Counted from the stretch's first letter, positions 25,761-34,724 are shown. The stretch: 64,000 bases of DNA from Streptomyces sp. NBC_00091 (GCF_026343185.1 NZ_JAPEMA010000001.1:2294001-2358000); one strand, 5' to 3'. Notes: generated from the sequence alone by a model not told the origin. Made by a program: numbers and translations.

Positions 25761-26984
25761 ATGCCCGTACCCGTACCGCGGCAAAGGGACAGCCTGGCCA
25801 CGGACAGCGGCCCCGCACCGCAGGCGTCGCTGACGCTGCTGGTGGTGGAGGACGACCCCGCAGGCGGCCTGACCGTCCCCGAGATCCTCGACGCCGACGG
25901 CCACCGGATCCGGATCCGCAGCGCCCGCAACCTCACCGAGGCCGCGCGACTGCTCACCCCCGACGTGCACTGCGTCCTGCTCGACCTGGCCCTGCCCGGC
26001 CCCGGCGAGGACGGCCTCGGCGCCCTGCGCGAGGTCCTGCGCATCGCCCCCCGCCACGCCGTACTCGTCCTCACCGCCGAGGCCGACGCCGACCGCGCCG
26101 CCGAGGCCGTCCGCGTGGGCGCCCAGGACTTCCTCTACCGCGACGAGCTCGACGGCCGGCTGCTGAGCCGCGCCATCCGCTACGCCGTGGAGAGAAAACG
26201 GGCGGACATCGCCCAGTACAAACTTGCAGAATCGAAACTGCGCGCCCAGGAGAACGCCCGCCTGGAACGCGGCCTGCTCCCCACACCCCTCCTGGACGGC
26301 TCCGACCTCCGCTTCGCCGCCCGCTACCGCCCCGGCCGCAGCCGGGCCCTGCTCGGCGGCGACTTCTACGACACCGTCCGCACCCCCGACGGCACCGTCC
26401 ACGCCATGATCGGCGACGTCTGCGGCCACGGCCCCGACGAGGCGGCCCTCGGGGTCGAGCTGCGCATCGCCTGGCGCGCCCTGACCCTGGCCGGCCTGTG
26501 CGGGGACGACCTGCTCGCCACCCTCCAGGAGGTCCTGGAGGTGGAGCGGCCCTGCGAAGAGATCTTCGCGACGCTGTGCACGGTGGACATCTCCCCGGAC
26601 GGCCGGCGCGCGGGCCTGTGCCTGGCCGGGCATCCGGCCCCGCTGATATCCCGGCCGGGCCGGGCCGCGCGGCTCCTCCCGTACGAGAACAGCGGCCCGG
26701 CGCTCGGACTGCTGCCCCGGGCCCGCTGGCCCCGCCGCCAGGTCGACCTGGGCGGCACCTGGAGCCTGATGCTCTACACCGACGGCCTCATCGAGGGCCG
26801 CATCGGCAACGGCCGCGAGCGCCTCGGGCAGGACGGCATGGTCGAGATGATCAATCGCCACCTGGACCGCGGCCTGAGCGGCGAGGCCCTGCTGGAGGCG
26901 TCCGTCACCGAGGCCCGCCGGCTCAACGGCGGCGAGCTCACCGACGACGTCGCCGTCGTCCTGCTCTCCCGCGCGGCCGGCTGA
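25761..26984 (+). CDS. response-regulator-linked PP2C/SpoIIE serine phosphatase
   Basis: 407 aa from the ATG at 25761, chosen because GGGGGAGG and AAGGA lie upstream and a TAGGGT -10-like box at 25709 would give a short leader. An in-frame ATG at 25722 would add 13 residues. Domain 1: receiver (LLVVEDDPAGG, phospho-acceptor in CVLLDLALPGPGEDG). A coiled-coil linker ERKRADIAQYKLAESKLRAQ follows. Domain 2: SpoIIE/RsbU-like phosphatase with LGGDFYDTV, MIGDVCGHGPDEAAL, LMLYTDGLIEGR and LTDDVAVVLL metal-binding Asp/Gly motifs. Such proteins dephosphorylate anti-sigma antagonists in partner-switching cascades. The target is unknown. Confidence 0.88.
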   Translation: MPVPVPRQRDSLATDSGPAPQASLTLLVVEDDPAGGLTVPEILDADGHRIRIRSARNLTEAARLLTPDVHCVLLDLALPGPGEDGLGALREVLRIAPRHAVLVLTAEADADRAAEAVRVGAQDFLYRDELDGRLLSRAIRYAVERKRADIAQYKLAESKLRAQENARLERGLLPTPLLDGSDLRFAARYRPGRSRALLGGDFYDTVRTPDGTVHAMIGDVCGHGPDEAALGVELRIAWRALTLAGLCGDDLLATLQEVLEVERPCEEIFATLCTVDISPDGRRAGLCLAGHPAPLISRPGRAARLLPYENSGPALGLLPRARWPRRQVDLGGTWSLMLYTDGLIEGRIGNGRERLGQDGMVEMINRHLDRGLSGEALLEASVTEARRLNGGELTDDVAVVLLSRAAG

Positions 26985-26998
26985 ACCGCGGGCTCCGC

Positions 26999-27337
26999 CT
27001 ACCGCCCGCCGTTGTAGGGCCCGTACGGCCCGTCGCTGCTGCTGCCGCCGCGGCGCGGTCCGCCGCCCGAGACCTGCTTGAGGGCGGGGCGCACGTCCAC
27101 GAAGAAGACGATGCTGGCCACCAGGCCCGCGATCTGCAGGAACAGCATCCCGAGGAAGAAGTCGACCAGGACGGTCACGCCCAGGATGACCAGCCAGAAG
27201 GTCTTGGTCTGCTTCTCGGCGGCCCGGTACGCGTCCTCGCGCGCCAGCAGCGCCAGCACGAAGGCCGCGACGGCGAGCGCCAGCATGGCGTAGCCGAGCA
27301 ACGGGAGCACCCCGTTATCGAACCCCTGCATCAGCAT
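26999..27337 (-). CDS. DUF2516 small membrane protein
   Basis: 112 aa with three hydrophobic segments (LPLLGYAMLALAVAAFVLAL, WLVILGVTVLVDFFLGMLF, LQIAGLVASIVFFVDV) and a Gly/Ser/Arg-rich tail. From memory this matches the actinobacterial DUF2516 family, function unknown, usually next to the HBHA-like and XRE genes seen here. The ATG at 27337 is used; the ATG at 27331 is an equal alternative. Confidence 0.8.
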   Translation of the reverse strand: MLMQGFDNGVLPLLGYAMLALAVAAFVLALLAREDAYRAAEKQTKTFWLVILGVTVLVDFFLGMLFLQIAGLVASIVFFVDVRPALKQVSGGGPRRGGSSSDGPYGPYNGGR

Positions 27338-27414
27338 CGTCTCGACCGCCTTCTCGCATCCGGCACCACTGACTCCACGCTACCGCCGGAGCCGCCTTCC
27401 CAAACGACAACGAA

Positions 27415-27437
27415 CCGGGCACCCGCCGGGTGCCCGG
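27415..27437. terminator. hairpin downstream of the HBHA-like gene
   Basis: CCGGGCACCC (27415-27424) pairs perfectly with GGGTGCCCGG (27428-27437), 17 bp after the stop at 27454. Confidence 0.7.
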
Positions 27438-27453
27438 CCCGGAATCGGGTCGT

Positions 27454-28008
27454 TCAGCTCTCCTCGCCGGGCGTGGCGGCGGCCTTCTTGGCCGTGCCGC
27501 GGCGCGCGGTGGTCTTCTTCGCGGCGGGCTTCTCCTCGGCGGAGGCCTCGGCCGGCTCCGCGTCCCCGGCCTGCTCCGGCTCCTGCGTCGCGGGCTCCGG
27601 CTCGACCGCCTCGGCGATGTCGACGATCTCCTCGGCGACCTCGCCGCGCCAGGTCCGTACGGCCTGCTCGCCGTGCTCGGCGACCTTGTCGTAGGTCTCC
27701 TTCGCCCGAACGGCGTACTCGGCGGCGACGCCCACACCGCGCAGCGCGAGGTCCTGGGCGGTCTCGCCCAGCTTCTTCGGGTCGATCGACCCGAGCACCT
27801 CGGTGACCTTGGCGGTGACGGCCTCCTGCACGGCCTTCGGGTCGGTGTTCTTCACGGCCTCGATGCGCGCGGGGGCCTCGGCGCGCAGCTGCTCGATGAG
27901 CGCGGGCACCTTCTTGGCCTGCTGGACGGCGAGGTCGGCCGTGCCGGCGGCGAAGTAGAGGGGGGTGGGGTCCTTGAGAGTCTTCTTCAGGTCATCGGCG
28001 ATGGCCAT
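27454..28008 (-). CDS. HBHA-like Lys/Ala-rich helical protein
   Basis: 184 aa from the ATG at 28008 (MAIADDLKKTLKDPTPLYFA). The layout resembles mycobacterial heparin-binding haemagglutinin: a short hydrophobic start, a long coiled coil (about 30-125, VQQAKKVPALIEQLRAEAPA), an acidic stretch (about 125-155) and a basic Lys/Ala tail (PAAKKTTARRGTAKKAAA). In Streptomyces the role is unknown; cell-surface, lipid or nucleoid association are possibilities. It follows the XRE regulator on the same strand with a 23-bp gap, so they are probably one operon. Confidence 0.75.
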   Translation of the reverse strand: MAIADDLKKTLKDPTPLYFAAGTADLAVQQAKKVPALIEQLRAEAPARIEAVKNTDPKAVQEAVTAKVTEVLGSIDPKKLGETAQDLALRGVGVAAEYAVRAKETYDKVAEHGEQAVRTWRGEVAEEIVDIAEAVEPEPATQEPEQAGDAEPAEASAEEKPAAKKTTARRGTAKKAAATPGEES

Positions 28009-28031
28009 GTGCGGGTCCTCCCGGATCACAG

Positions 28032-28463
28032 TCAGTTCGTAGGGGGCATCGCCGCGTCGTCCCCGGCGCCGGCGTTCGCGCTCGCGTCCGCGTCCGCGCC
28101 GGGAGCCTCGTCGGCCTCCAGCGCGTTCTCCTTGCGGAACGCGTCGTAGATCTGGAGCAGCACCTGCTTCTGCCGCTCGTTGATCGACGGGTCGGAGAGG
28201 ATGACGGCCCGCGTCTCCACCTCGTCCCGGTCCCGCTCGTCGAGGATCCCGGCCTGCACGTACAGCGTCTCCGCGGAGATCCGCAGCGCCTTGGCCAGCT
28301 GCTGGAGGATGTCCGCGCTCGGCTTGCGCAGCCCGCGCTCGATCTGGCTCAGGTACGGATTCGACACCCCCGCCGCCTCGGCCAGCTGCCGCAGCGAGAG
28401 CTGGGCCTGCCGCCGCTGCTCACGGAGGTATTCGCCGAGGTTTCCGACGTTGAGCGATGCCAT
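28032..28463 (-). CDS. XRE-family helix-turn-helix regulator
   Basis: 143 aa. N-terminal HTH_3 domain: LGEYLREQRRQAQLSLRQLA, EAAGVSNPYLSQIERGLRKP and ADILQQLAKALRISAETLY (about 8-70). A helical part with ILSDPSINERQKQVLLQIYD follows, then an acidic Ala/Asp tail. It is upstream of the HBHA-like gene. A perfect 11-bp palindrome (28490-28515) lies 27 bp before the start, a probable autoregulatory operator. Confidence 0.88.
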   Translation of the reverse strand: MASLNVGNLGEYLREQRRQAQLSLRQLAEAAGVSNPYLSQIERGLRKPSADILQQLAKALRISAETLYVQAGILDERDRDEVETRAVILSDPSINERQKQVLLQIYDAFRKENALEADEAPGADADASANAGAGDDAAMPPTN

Positions 28464-28489
28464 GCCCCGATCCTGCCGCACCCTGCTAA

Positions 28490-28515
28490 CTATTGCAAGC
28501 GGCTGCTTGCAATAG
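28490..28515. promoter_or_regulatory. palindromic operator upstream of the XRE regulator
   Basis: CTATTGCAAGC (28490-28500), GGCT, GCTTGCAATAG (28505-28515): perfect 11-bp arms, noticeably A+T-rich for this genome. Binding by the adjacent XRE protein is inferred. Confidence 0.65.
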
Positions 28516-28671
28516 CTCCCACACCGCCGGGGTGCGGGCACCCACCTTTTTGTGGGTACTTGGCGGCCGGCCGGCGCCGGGCGAAGCTGGTCGAGGCGGA
28601 CGGGAAGGCCCCGGACCACGGGAAAGCCGGAGAGCCGGAAGGGCGGGTGACGGCATGAGGGTCCAGGAGGT

Positions 28672-29022
28672 TCAGGAGGCCGGCCGGGCCGCGGCGAGCT
28701 TCTCCAGGCGGCGATGGCCCCAGTCGGACAAGGGCGCCACCGCCTCGGCCAGTTCGCGCCCGAACGCGGTCAGGGAGTACTCGGTCTTCAGCGGGAGCAC
28801 GTCGTGCACCTCCCGGTGCACGATCTCGTCGGCCTCCATCTCCCGCAGCGCCTGAGTCAGCACCTTCTCGCTGAGGCCCGGCAGCCGGCGCCTCAGCTCG
28901 CCCGGACGCTGCGGACCGGACTCCAGCAGCCAGAGCAGGGCCGTCTTCCACTTCCCGTCGATCACGGCGATCGCGGCGGTCACCCCACAGACATCCAGGT
29001 CCTGGGCGCGGCTGCGCGTCAT
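28672..29022 (-). CDS. HxlR-family winged-helix regulator
   Basis: 116 aa from the ATG at 29022, preceded by GGAGGGGGACGAGG. HxlR signatures: CGVTAAIAVIDGKWKTALLW with the family Cys, GPQRPGELRRRLPGLSEKVL and MEADEIVHREVHDVLPLKTE. Such proteins sense reactive or electrophilic compounds and control an adjacent oxidoreductase. It is divergent from the NADP oxidoreductase gene with a short A+T-rich gap containing ATGGA/TCCAT (29051-29071), a candidate operator. Confidence 0.88.
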   Translation of the reverse strand: MTRSRAQDLDVCGVTAAIAVIDGKWKTALLWLLESGPQRPGELRRRLPGLSEKVLTQALREMEADEIVHREVHDVLPLKTEYSLTAFGRELAEAVAPLSDWGHRRLEKLAAARPAS

Positions 29023-29083
29023 CCTCGTCCCCCTCCGCACGACTTTTGTTATGGATTACTCATATTTCCATGGGAGTTGAGTC

Positions 29084-29983
29084 ATGTCTTCGAACACCGG
29101 ACAGCAGCCCGCAGTGACCGTACTCGGCCTCGGCCCGATGGGCCGGGCCCTGGCGGGCGCCTTCCTGGACGCCGGCCTGCGCACCACGGTCTGGAACCGC
29201 ACCCCCGGCCGCGACCAGGAGCTGGTCGTGCGGGGCGCCGTCGGCGCCCGGTCCGCCGAGGAGGCGGTCGCCGCGAGCCCGCTGACCGTGGTCTGCGTGG
29301 TCGACTACGACGCCGCCGACGCGATCCTGCGGCCCGGGGCCGTCACCGGCGCGCTCAAGGGCCGCACCCTGGTCAACCTGAGCGCCGACACCCCGGCCCG
29401 GGCCCGGGAGAGCGCCGCCTGGGCGGCCGGGCACGGCATCGACTACCTCGACGGGGCGATCATGACCCCGGCCCCGACCATCGGAACCCCGGACGCGGTG
29501 TTCCTCCACAGCGGCCCCCAGGACCTCTACCACCGGCACCGGCCGGTGCTGGACGCCCTGGGCGGCACCCACACCCACCTCGGCGAGGACCCCGGCCGGG
29601 CGGCGGCGTACGACATCGCGCTGCTCGACATCTTCTGGACCGCGATGGCGGGCTACGCGCACGCCCTGGCCCTGGCGAAGGCCGAGGGAGTCACGGCCCG
29701 CGAACTGGCCCCCTTCGCCCAGGGGATCGGCGCGATCCTGCCGCCGCTCTTCGAGGAGTTCGCCGAGGACGTGGACAGCGGCGGCTTCTCCGGCGCGATC
29801 AACCCGCTGACCTCGGCTGCCTCGTCCATGGCCCACATCATCCACACCTCCGAGGCGCACGGCATCGACGCCGGCGTGATGCGCGCGACCGAGGGCCTGG
29901 CCCGCCGGGCGATCGGCCTCGGCCACGGCGGCGACGGATTCATCCGCGTCGCCGAACTCCTCGGCAGGTCCGCCGGAAAATAA
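29084..29983 (+). CDS. NAD(P)-dependent oxidoreductase, imine reductase/6PGDH-like
   Basis: 299 aa. The N-terminal Rossmann domain begins VTVLGLGPMGRALAGAFLDA (GxGxxG) with VWNRTPGR defining NADP preference. The C-terminal helical domain is of the 6-phosphogluconate dehydrogenase/imine reductase type (LLDIFWTAMAGYAHALALAK). The physiological substrate is unknown. The adjacent divergent HxlR regulator probably controls it. Confidence 0.85.
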   Translation: MSSNTGQQPAVTVLGLGPMGRALAGAFLDAGLRTTVWNRTPGRDQELVVRGAVGARSAEEAVAASPLTVVCVVDYDAADAILRPGAVTGALKGRTLVNLSADTPARARESAAWAAGHGIDYLDGAIMTPAPTIGTPDAVFLHSGPQDLYHRHRPVLDALGGTHTHLGEDPGRAAAYDIALLDIFWTAMAGYAHALALAKAEGVTARELAPFAQGIGAILPPLFEEFAEDVDSGGFSGAINPLTSAASSMAHIIHTSEAHGIDAGVMRATEGLARRAIGLGHGGDGFIRVAELLGRSAGK

Positions 29984-30066
29984 ATCCGGCGGGCTGTCAC
30001 ATCCGCCCGGGCCGCCGGGTCATAGGGGTGTCGAACGCAAGAGAGACCGCCCCGAAGGAGCCCGCA

Positions 30067-30405
30067 ATGTCCACCACCGCCACCGTCATCACCCTCGTCG
30101 CCGCTTTCATGGCCGGCTTCTCCGGCATCTCGATCTTCGCCGGCGCCAAGTTCACCCTCGAGCCGCTCGCCCAGTACGGCGTCCCGCGCGGCTGGTGGAA
30201 CTGGCTCGGCGCCGCCAAGGTCGCGGGCGCCGTGGGCCTCCTCGCCGGGTTCCTCGTCCCCGCCATCGGGATCGCCGCCGCCATCGGGCTGGTCCTCTAC
30301 TTCACCGGCGCCGTCATCACCGTCCTGCGGGCCCGCGCCTACGGCCACGCGATCTTCCCGGTGATCTACGCCGCCCCCGCCGTCGCCGTCCTCGCCCTGG
30401 TCTGA
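30067..30405 (+). CDS. DoxX-family membrane protein
   Basis: 112 aa with four transmembrane helices. KFTLEPLAQYGVPRGWWNWL matches the first DoxX loop, then GAAKVAGAVGLLAGFLVPAI. GAAGGAG lies 8 nt before the ATG at 30067. DoxX proteins are linked to quinone or thiol redox functions. It lies 83 bp after the oxidoreductase and converges with the ECF sigma gene; DoxX and oxidoreductase genes often accompany SigJ/ECF41-type sigma factors. Confidence 0.85.
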   Translation: MSTTATVITLVAAFMAGFSGISIFAGAKFTLEPLAQYGVPRGWWNWLGAAKVAGAVGLLAGFLVPAIGIAAAIGLVLYFTGAVITVLRARAYGHAIFPVIYAAPAVAVLALV

Positions 30406-30439
30406 GACAAGGGCGGGGACGGCGCGAGCCGGACCCGAC

Positions 30440-31339
30440 TCAGCCCTCCAGGGCCGCCAGGTCCAGCCCCTTCAGGCGATCCGGGTCCGCCAGGACGTCG
30501 ATCGCCACGATCTTCCCGCCGACGACCGTGAAGGCCATGACCGACACCGCCTTCGCCTTCGGCACGACGACCACGCCGGCAGCGCCGTTGACCAGCGCCG
30601 GGCGTACGAACGGGCTGAGCACCCGGTAGGTGACCGCCTGGCTCGCCACCGCCCGCGCACCGGTGAGCACCACCGTCGCCCGGCCGCCCACGCCCCCGTC
30701 GGAGCGCAGCACCACATCCGGGTCGAGCACCGCGACCAGCGCCTCGAACTCCCCGTCCCGCGCGGCGGCGAAGAAGGCGTCCACCGCCTCCCGCTGCCGG
30801 GCGAGGTCCGCGTCGGGAGCCGGAGCCTGCCCCTGCACCTTGCGCCGGGCCCGGCTGGCGAGCTGCCGGGTCGCGGCGGCGGACTTCTCGATCAGCGGGG
30901 CGATCTCGTCGAACGGCACCGCGAACATGTCGTGCAGGACGAACGCCAGCCGCTCCGCCGGCGCCAGCGACTCCATCACCACCATCAGCGCCAGCCCGAC
31001 CGAGTCGGCGAGCAGCACCTCGTGCTCGGGATCGATCCGCCGCTCGGAGCCGATGAGGGGATCGGGGATCCGCGTCTCCAGCCGCTCCATCGGGTCCTCG
31101 CGCCGCTGCTCACGGGCGCGCAGCAGGTTGAGGCACACCCGCGAGACCACGGTCGTCAGCCACCCGCCGAGGTTCTCTATCGCGCTCACGTCGGTGCGGC
31201 TCAGGCGCAGCCAGGTCTCCTGGATGGCGTCGTCGGCCTCGCTGAGCGAGCCGAGCATCCGGTAGGAGACCGCCCTGAGATGGCTGCGGTGCTCCTCGAA
31301 ACGCCCGGTCAGCTCAGATCTGTCGGCGTCCAGGTCCAT
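30440..31339 (-). CDS. ECF sigma factor of the SigJ/ECF41 type with SnoaL-like C-terminal domain
   Basis: 299 aa. Sigma2 region: HRSHLRAVSYRMLGSLSEAD and AIQETWLRLSRTD. Sigma4 region: ESLAPAERLAFVLHDMF and PLIEKSAAATRQLASRARRK. An extra C-terminal NTF2/SnoaL-like domain (about 185-299) includes SDGGVGG, equivalent to the DGGGK motif of ECF41, which regulates activity in cis, so no separate anti-sigma is expected. Likely targets are the neighbouring DoxX and oxidoreductase genes, by analogy only. Confidence 0.88.
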   Translation of the reverse strand: MDLDADRSELTGRFEEHRSHLRAVSYRMLGSLSEADDAIQETWLRLSRTDVSAIENLGGWLTTVVSRVCLNLLRAREQRREDPMERLETRIPDPLIGSERRIDPEHEVLLADSVGLALMVVMESLAPAERLAFVLHDMFAVPFDEIAPLIEKSAAATRQLASRARRKVQGQAPAPDADLARQREAVDAFFAAARDGEFEALVAVLDPDVVLRSDGGVGGRATVVLTGARAVASQAVTYRVLSPFVRPALVNGAAGVVVVPKAKAVSVMAFTVVGGKIVAIDVLADPDRLKGLDLAALEG

Positions 31340-31365
31340 GCGTCAATCCCTCCCCCACCGCCGGA

Positions 31366-32133
31366 TCACGGCAGCATCCGTCCGATCACCACGGTCGCGT
31401 ACAGCTCCTCCGAGGTGACGGCCCGCACCACGAGCCCGCCCCCGGTCAGCGCGGACGCCGTCAGCGGCGCCTGCCGGGCACTGGTCTCGATCAGCAGGTG
31501 CCCGCCCGGAGCCAGCCACTGCCCCGCCGCCTCCGCCACCCGGCGGTGGACGTCCAGGCCGTCCGAGCCCCCGTCGAGGGAGACCAGCGGCTCGTGGTCG
31601 CGGGCCTCGGGCGGCATGAGCCCGATCTCCTCCGTCGGCACGTACGGGGCGTTGACCACCAGTACGTCCACCCGCCCCCGCAGCTGCGCCGGGAGCGCCG
31701 CGTACAGGTCGCCCTCCCACACCGTGCCCCCGTACGGGGCCACGTTGCGCCGGGCGTAGGCCAGCGCGCCCGGGTCGATGTCGGCCACGTGCAGCTCGAC
31801 CCCGCCCGGGACCTGGGCGGCGACCGCCGCGCCGAGGGCGCCGACCCCGCAGCACAGGTCCAGCACGACCGCGCCGGGCCGGGCCAGCTCCAACGCTTCC
31901 TGGACGAGGAACTCGGTGCGCCGGCGCGGTACGAAGGCCCCCGCGCCCACCTCCACGCGCAGCCCGCAGAACTCCGCCCAGCCGACGACGTGCTCCAGCG
32001 GTTCGCCCTCCACCCGGCGGGCGACCATGCCCTCCAGCTGTCCCTCGTCGGCGGCGGCCGCGACCAGCAGGTCCGCCTCCTCCTCCGCGAAGACGCAACC
32101 CGCGGCGCGCAGCCGTTCAACAATCGATGTCAC
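31366..32133 (-). CDS. PrmC/HemK-like putative protein N5-glutamine methyltransferase
   Basis: 255 aa from the GTG at 32133 (VTSIVERLRAAG), with GAGGATTGAG just upstream; the open frame beyond belongs to the next gene's antisense. Motif I is VVLDLCCGVGALGAAVAAQV and the acidic motif VADIDPGAL. The catalytic NPPY of PrmC is NAPY here (VVNAPYVPTEEIG). That variant suggests a paralogue (from memory, the PrmC-related family) rather than the release-factor enzyme itself. Confidence 0.82.
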   Translation of the reverse strand: MTSIVERLRAAGCVFAEEEADLLVAAAADEGQLEGMVARRVEGEPLEHVVGWAEFCGLRVEVGAGAFVPRRRTEFLVQEALELARPGAVVLDLCCGVGALGAAVAAQVPGGVELHVADIDPGALAYARRNVAPYGGTVWEGDLYAALPAQLRGRVDVLVVNAPYVPTEEIGLMPPEARDHEPLVSLDGGSDGLDVHRRVAEAAGQWLAPGGHLLIETSARQAPLTASALTGGGLVVRAVTSEELYATVVIGRMLP

Positions 32134-32260
32134 GTAGCTCAATCCTCTTGGTCTTCCACAACAGTGGCATCCGTGGACGCCGGTCGCGACGATAGGCCGC
32201 CGGGTACGGACCGCTCCGCCCGGGAGGCCGGGTCCGTCATGTCGCCCGCGGGTCCGCGGC

Positions 32261-33505
32261 TCAGAACACGTCCGGGCACCACGGCCGGCGGGCGGTACGG
32301 AACACCGCGTCCGCCAGCGCCACGGCACCCGGCCGCTCCTCCGCCACTTGGCCCAGCGCCGCCAGCCGCACCGCCGACGCGTCGCCCAGGTACAGGGAGC
32401 CCAGCGCGGACACGTCCAGCCGCAGGTCGGCCGGCTCCTCGGTACGCGTGCACGCGCCGGTGCCCGCGTCCAGCCGGTAGCGGCCACCCGCCGGGCCGGC
32501 CGGGTCGGTGACGTCCAGGACGAGCACCCCGGGCACGGCGTACGTCCGCGCGCCCAGCGCCCGTACGACGTCCAGCAGGCGCACCCACAGGAAGTCGGCG
32601 GCCGACACCGGCCGGGCCGCGCGCGCGTCGGGCAGCAGCTGCGGCAGCAGGTCGTCGGGGGCACGGTTGCCGGTGCGGACCTTCAGCACCCAGTCGATGG
32701 AGCACAGGAAGTGCCACAGCGCCCGCTCGGCCTGCGGGGTGAGCGCGAGGAAGTCCCGGACGTGGACGGTGTTCAGCGGGGTCTTGGAGTCCGTCCAGTG
32801 GTCGTCGGCCTGGTAGGCGGCGAGCCCGGCCACCTCGCCCGCCGCGTCCCGGTACACCGCGTACATCTTCTCCTTGTACGGGCGGTGGGACATCTCCTCC
32901 AGGCCGGTCGTCAGGCTCCACCAGCGCTCGTCCCGGTCGATGACGCCGTGGCGGGCGGCCCGCAGCCGCTCGTGCAGGGCCGGTCCCACCCGGCGCACCT
33001 CGGCGGCGTCGACCAGGTCGAGCCGGCCGCCGTCGACCGGCGCGGGCCGGCTCCGGTCGAGGCCGGTGCGGGTGACGTCGACCTCCCACTCGGCGTGGAC
33101 GGTCGCGGGCCCGTAGCCGTAGCGCCCGTAGATCGGGTACTCGGCGGCGATCAGGGTGGACAGGACGTCACCGCGCGCGTGGGAGGCGGCCAGTTCGGCC
33201 TCCATCATCCGCGTCAGCAGGCCCTGGCGGCGGTGGGTGGGCAGCACGGCGACGTTCGAGAGCGCGCTGCACGGGACGGCGGCCCCGCCGGGCACGGTCA
33301 GTTCCTGGGCGAAGGAGCGGAAGGTGGCGACGCACCGCCCGGTCTCCTTGTCGAAGGCGCCCTGCATCCGGGCGAGGTCGTCGTTCGCGGCGCGCTGGGC
33401 CACATCGGATTCGGTGGGCGGGCCCGGGATCAGGAAGCCGGTCTTCAGCGTGGTCAGCCAGGCGGGGAGTTCGGAGGCGGCGATCGGCCGCACGTCAGCG
33501 CTCAT
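32261..33505 (-). CDS. Eis-like GNAT N-acetyltransferase
   Basis: 414 aa. N-terminal GNAT domain with acetyl-CoA loop VLPTHRRQGLLTRMM, a second GNAT-like domain with YGRYGYGPA at its border, and a C-terminal SCP2-like domain ending CPDVF. In Eis the terminal carboxylate is catalytic; the final Phe is consistent. Eis enzymes acetylate aminoglycosides or protein lysines; substrate here unknown. ATG at 33505. Confidence 0.88.
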   Translation of the reverse strand: MSADVRPIAASELPAWLTTLKTGFLIPGPPTESDVAQRAANDDLARMQGAFDKETGRCVATFRSFAQELTVPGGAAVPCSALSNVAVLPTHRRQGLLTRMMEAELAASHARGDVLSTLIAAEYPIYGRYGYGPATVHAEWEVDVTRTGLDRSRPAPVDGGRLDLVDAAEVRRVGPALHERLRAARHGVIDRDERWWSLTTGLEEMSHRPYKEKMYAVYRDAAGEVAGLAAYQADDHWTDSKTPLNTVHVRDFLALTPQAERALWHFLCSIDWVLKVRTGNRAPDDLLPQLLPDARAARPVSAADFLWVRLLDVVRALGARTYAVPGVLVLDVTDPAGPAGGRYRLDAGTGACTRTEEPADLRLDVSALGSLYLGDASAVRLAALGQVAEERPGAVALADAVFRTARRPWCPDVF

Positions 33506-33577
33506 GACCGGCCACGCTAACCGCCGCCACCCGGCCCGGTCGCCCGAATTTCCGCCCGCCCGGGCGGCCCGGGCGCC

Positions 33578-34159
33578 CTACGCGAGCAGGTCGTCCACCT
33601 GTGCCTCGCCCTCCCGGTAGCGGCGGGTGATCTCCGCGCTCGAGTCGTCGGCCATCCGCTGGAGCTGCTGGCGGCGCCGCGAGACCTGCTGCTCGTAGCG
33701 GACCAGCCGGCCCATCGCGTCGTGCAGTTCGGTGTCCGTGCGCGCGTCCAGGTCGGACAGCTCCACGTCGGACAGCATCTCCGCCGCCAGCAGCCGGTAC
33801 TCCTCGTTGTGCGGGGTGCCGAGGGTGACGTGCCGGGCGGAGGCGCTGCGGCGGGAAGGGGCGTCGGCGAGGATCTCCGAGAGCCGGTCCACCACCGGCG
33901 CCTCGGGGTCCGTCCGGCGGGCGAGCTCGGCGCGCAGGATGTCGATGCGGCCCTGCAGGAGTCTGCGTACGTAGCTCAGGTCGGCCTCGTCGCGCTGCGC
34001 GTCGCGCCGCAGCGCGCGCAGCTCGGGCAGGCCCAGGGCGGTGGCGGGGGTGGTCAGCCCCTCGCTCTCGCCGGTGCGCTGCGCGGGCGGTCGGACCGCG
34101 GACGCGGGTGCGTCGGCGGGTGATACGGGTGCAGGTGCGGAGGTACCAGAAGTGTTCAT
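33578..34159 (-). CDS. rsiG: RsiG, c-di-GMP-binding anti-sigma factor for WhiG
   Basis: 193 aa. Two predicted antiparallel helices each carry a complete copy of the published RsiG c-di-GMP-binding pattern E-x3-S-x2-R-x3-Q-x3-D: E58, S62, R65, Q69, D73 ([17 protein letters not shown]) and E156, S160, R163, Q167, D171 ([16 protein letters not shown]). RsiG with c-di-GMP sequesters the sporulation sigma factor WhiG in Streptomyces. The N-terminal 40 residues are Pro/Ala/Ser-rich and probably disordered. The ATG at 34159 is chosen; upstream codons of the long frame lie in the dtd promoter. Confidence 0.92.
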   Translation of the reverse strand: MNTSGTSAPAPVSPADAPASAVRPPAQRTGESEGLTTPATALGLPELRALRRDAQRDEADLSYVRRLLQGRIDILRAELARRTDPEAPVVDRLSEILADAPSRRSASARHVTLGTPHNEEYRLLAAEMLSDVELSDLDARTDTELHDAMGRLVRYEQQVSRRRQQLQRMADDSSAEITRRYREGEAQVDDLLA

Positions 34160-34291
34160 GCGTTCGTGTCCGTCCCCTCGACCGGTGCTGGGGGCACCGC
34201 CTGCGAGCATCGTGCCACTCTCCGTGGTCCCGACGCAGTCCCCGTCCACCCGATCGGCCCCGGACGGGTGCACGCCTGGTACACAGGTGGT

Positions 34292-34717
34292 ATGCGAGCA
34301 GTGGTGCAGAGGGTGGACGGCGCGAGCGTGGTCGTGGCCGGCGAGACGGTCGGCGAGATCGTCGGCGAGGGTTTGTGCGTGCTGGTGGGGGTGACCCACG
34401 ACGACACCCCGGAGAAGGCGGCGCTGCTGGCGCGCAAGCTGTGGTCCGTACGGATCCTGGAGGCGGAGAAGTCCTGTAGCGACGTGGACGCGCCGCTGCT
34501 GGTGATCTCGCAGTTCACGCTCTACGGGGACGCGCGCAAGGGCCGTCGCCCCACGTGGAACGCGGCCGCGCCCGGCCCGGTGGCCGAGCCGCTGGTCGAG
34601 GAGGTCGTGGCGCAGCTGCGGGCGCTGGGCGCGACGGTGGCGACGGGCCGGTTCGGCGCGGACATGCGGGTCTCGCTGACCAACCACGGCCCGTTCACCA
34701 TCGTCATCGACATCTAG
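34292..34717 (+). CDS. dtd: D-aminoacyl-tRNA deacylase
   Basis: 141-aa editing enzyme that removes D-amino acids from tRNA. It begins [15 protein letters not shown] and has the catalytic-site motif ISQFTLYGD. The second signature is [12 protein letters not shown]. Usual length; ATG at 34292. It is divergent from rsiG. Confidence 0.93.
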   Translation: MRAVVQRVDGASVVVAGETVGEIVGEGLCVLVGVTHDDTPEKAALLARKLWSVRILEAEKSCSDVDAPLLVISQFTLYGDARKGRRPTWNAAAPGPVAEPLVEEVVAQLRALGATVATGRFGADMRVSLTNHGPFTIVIDI

Positions 34718-34724
34718 CCGTAGC

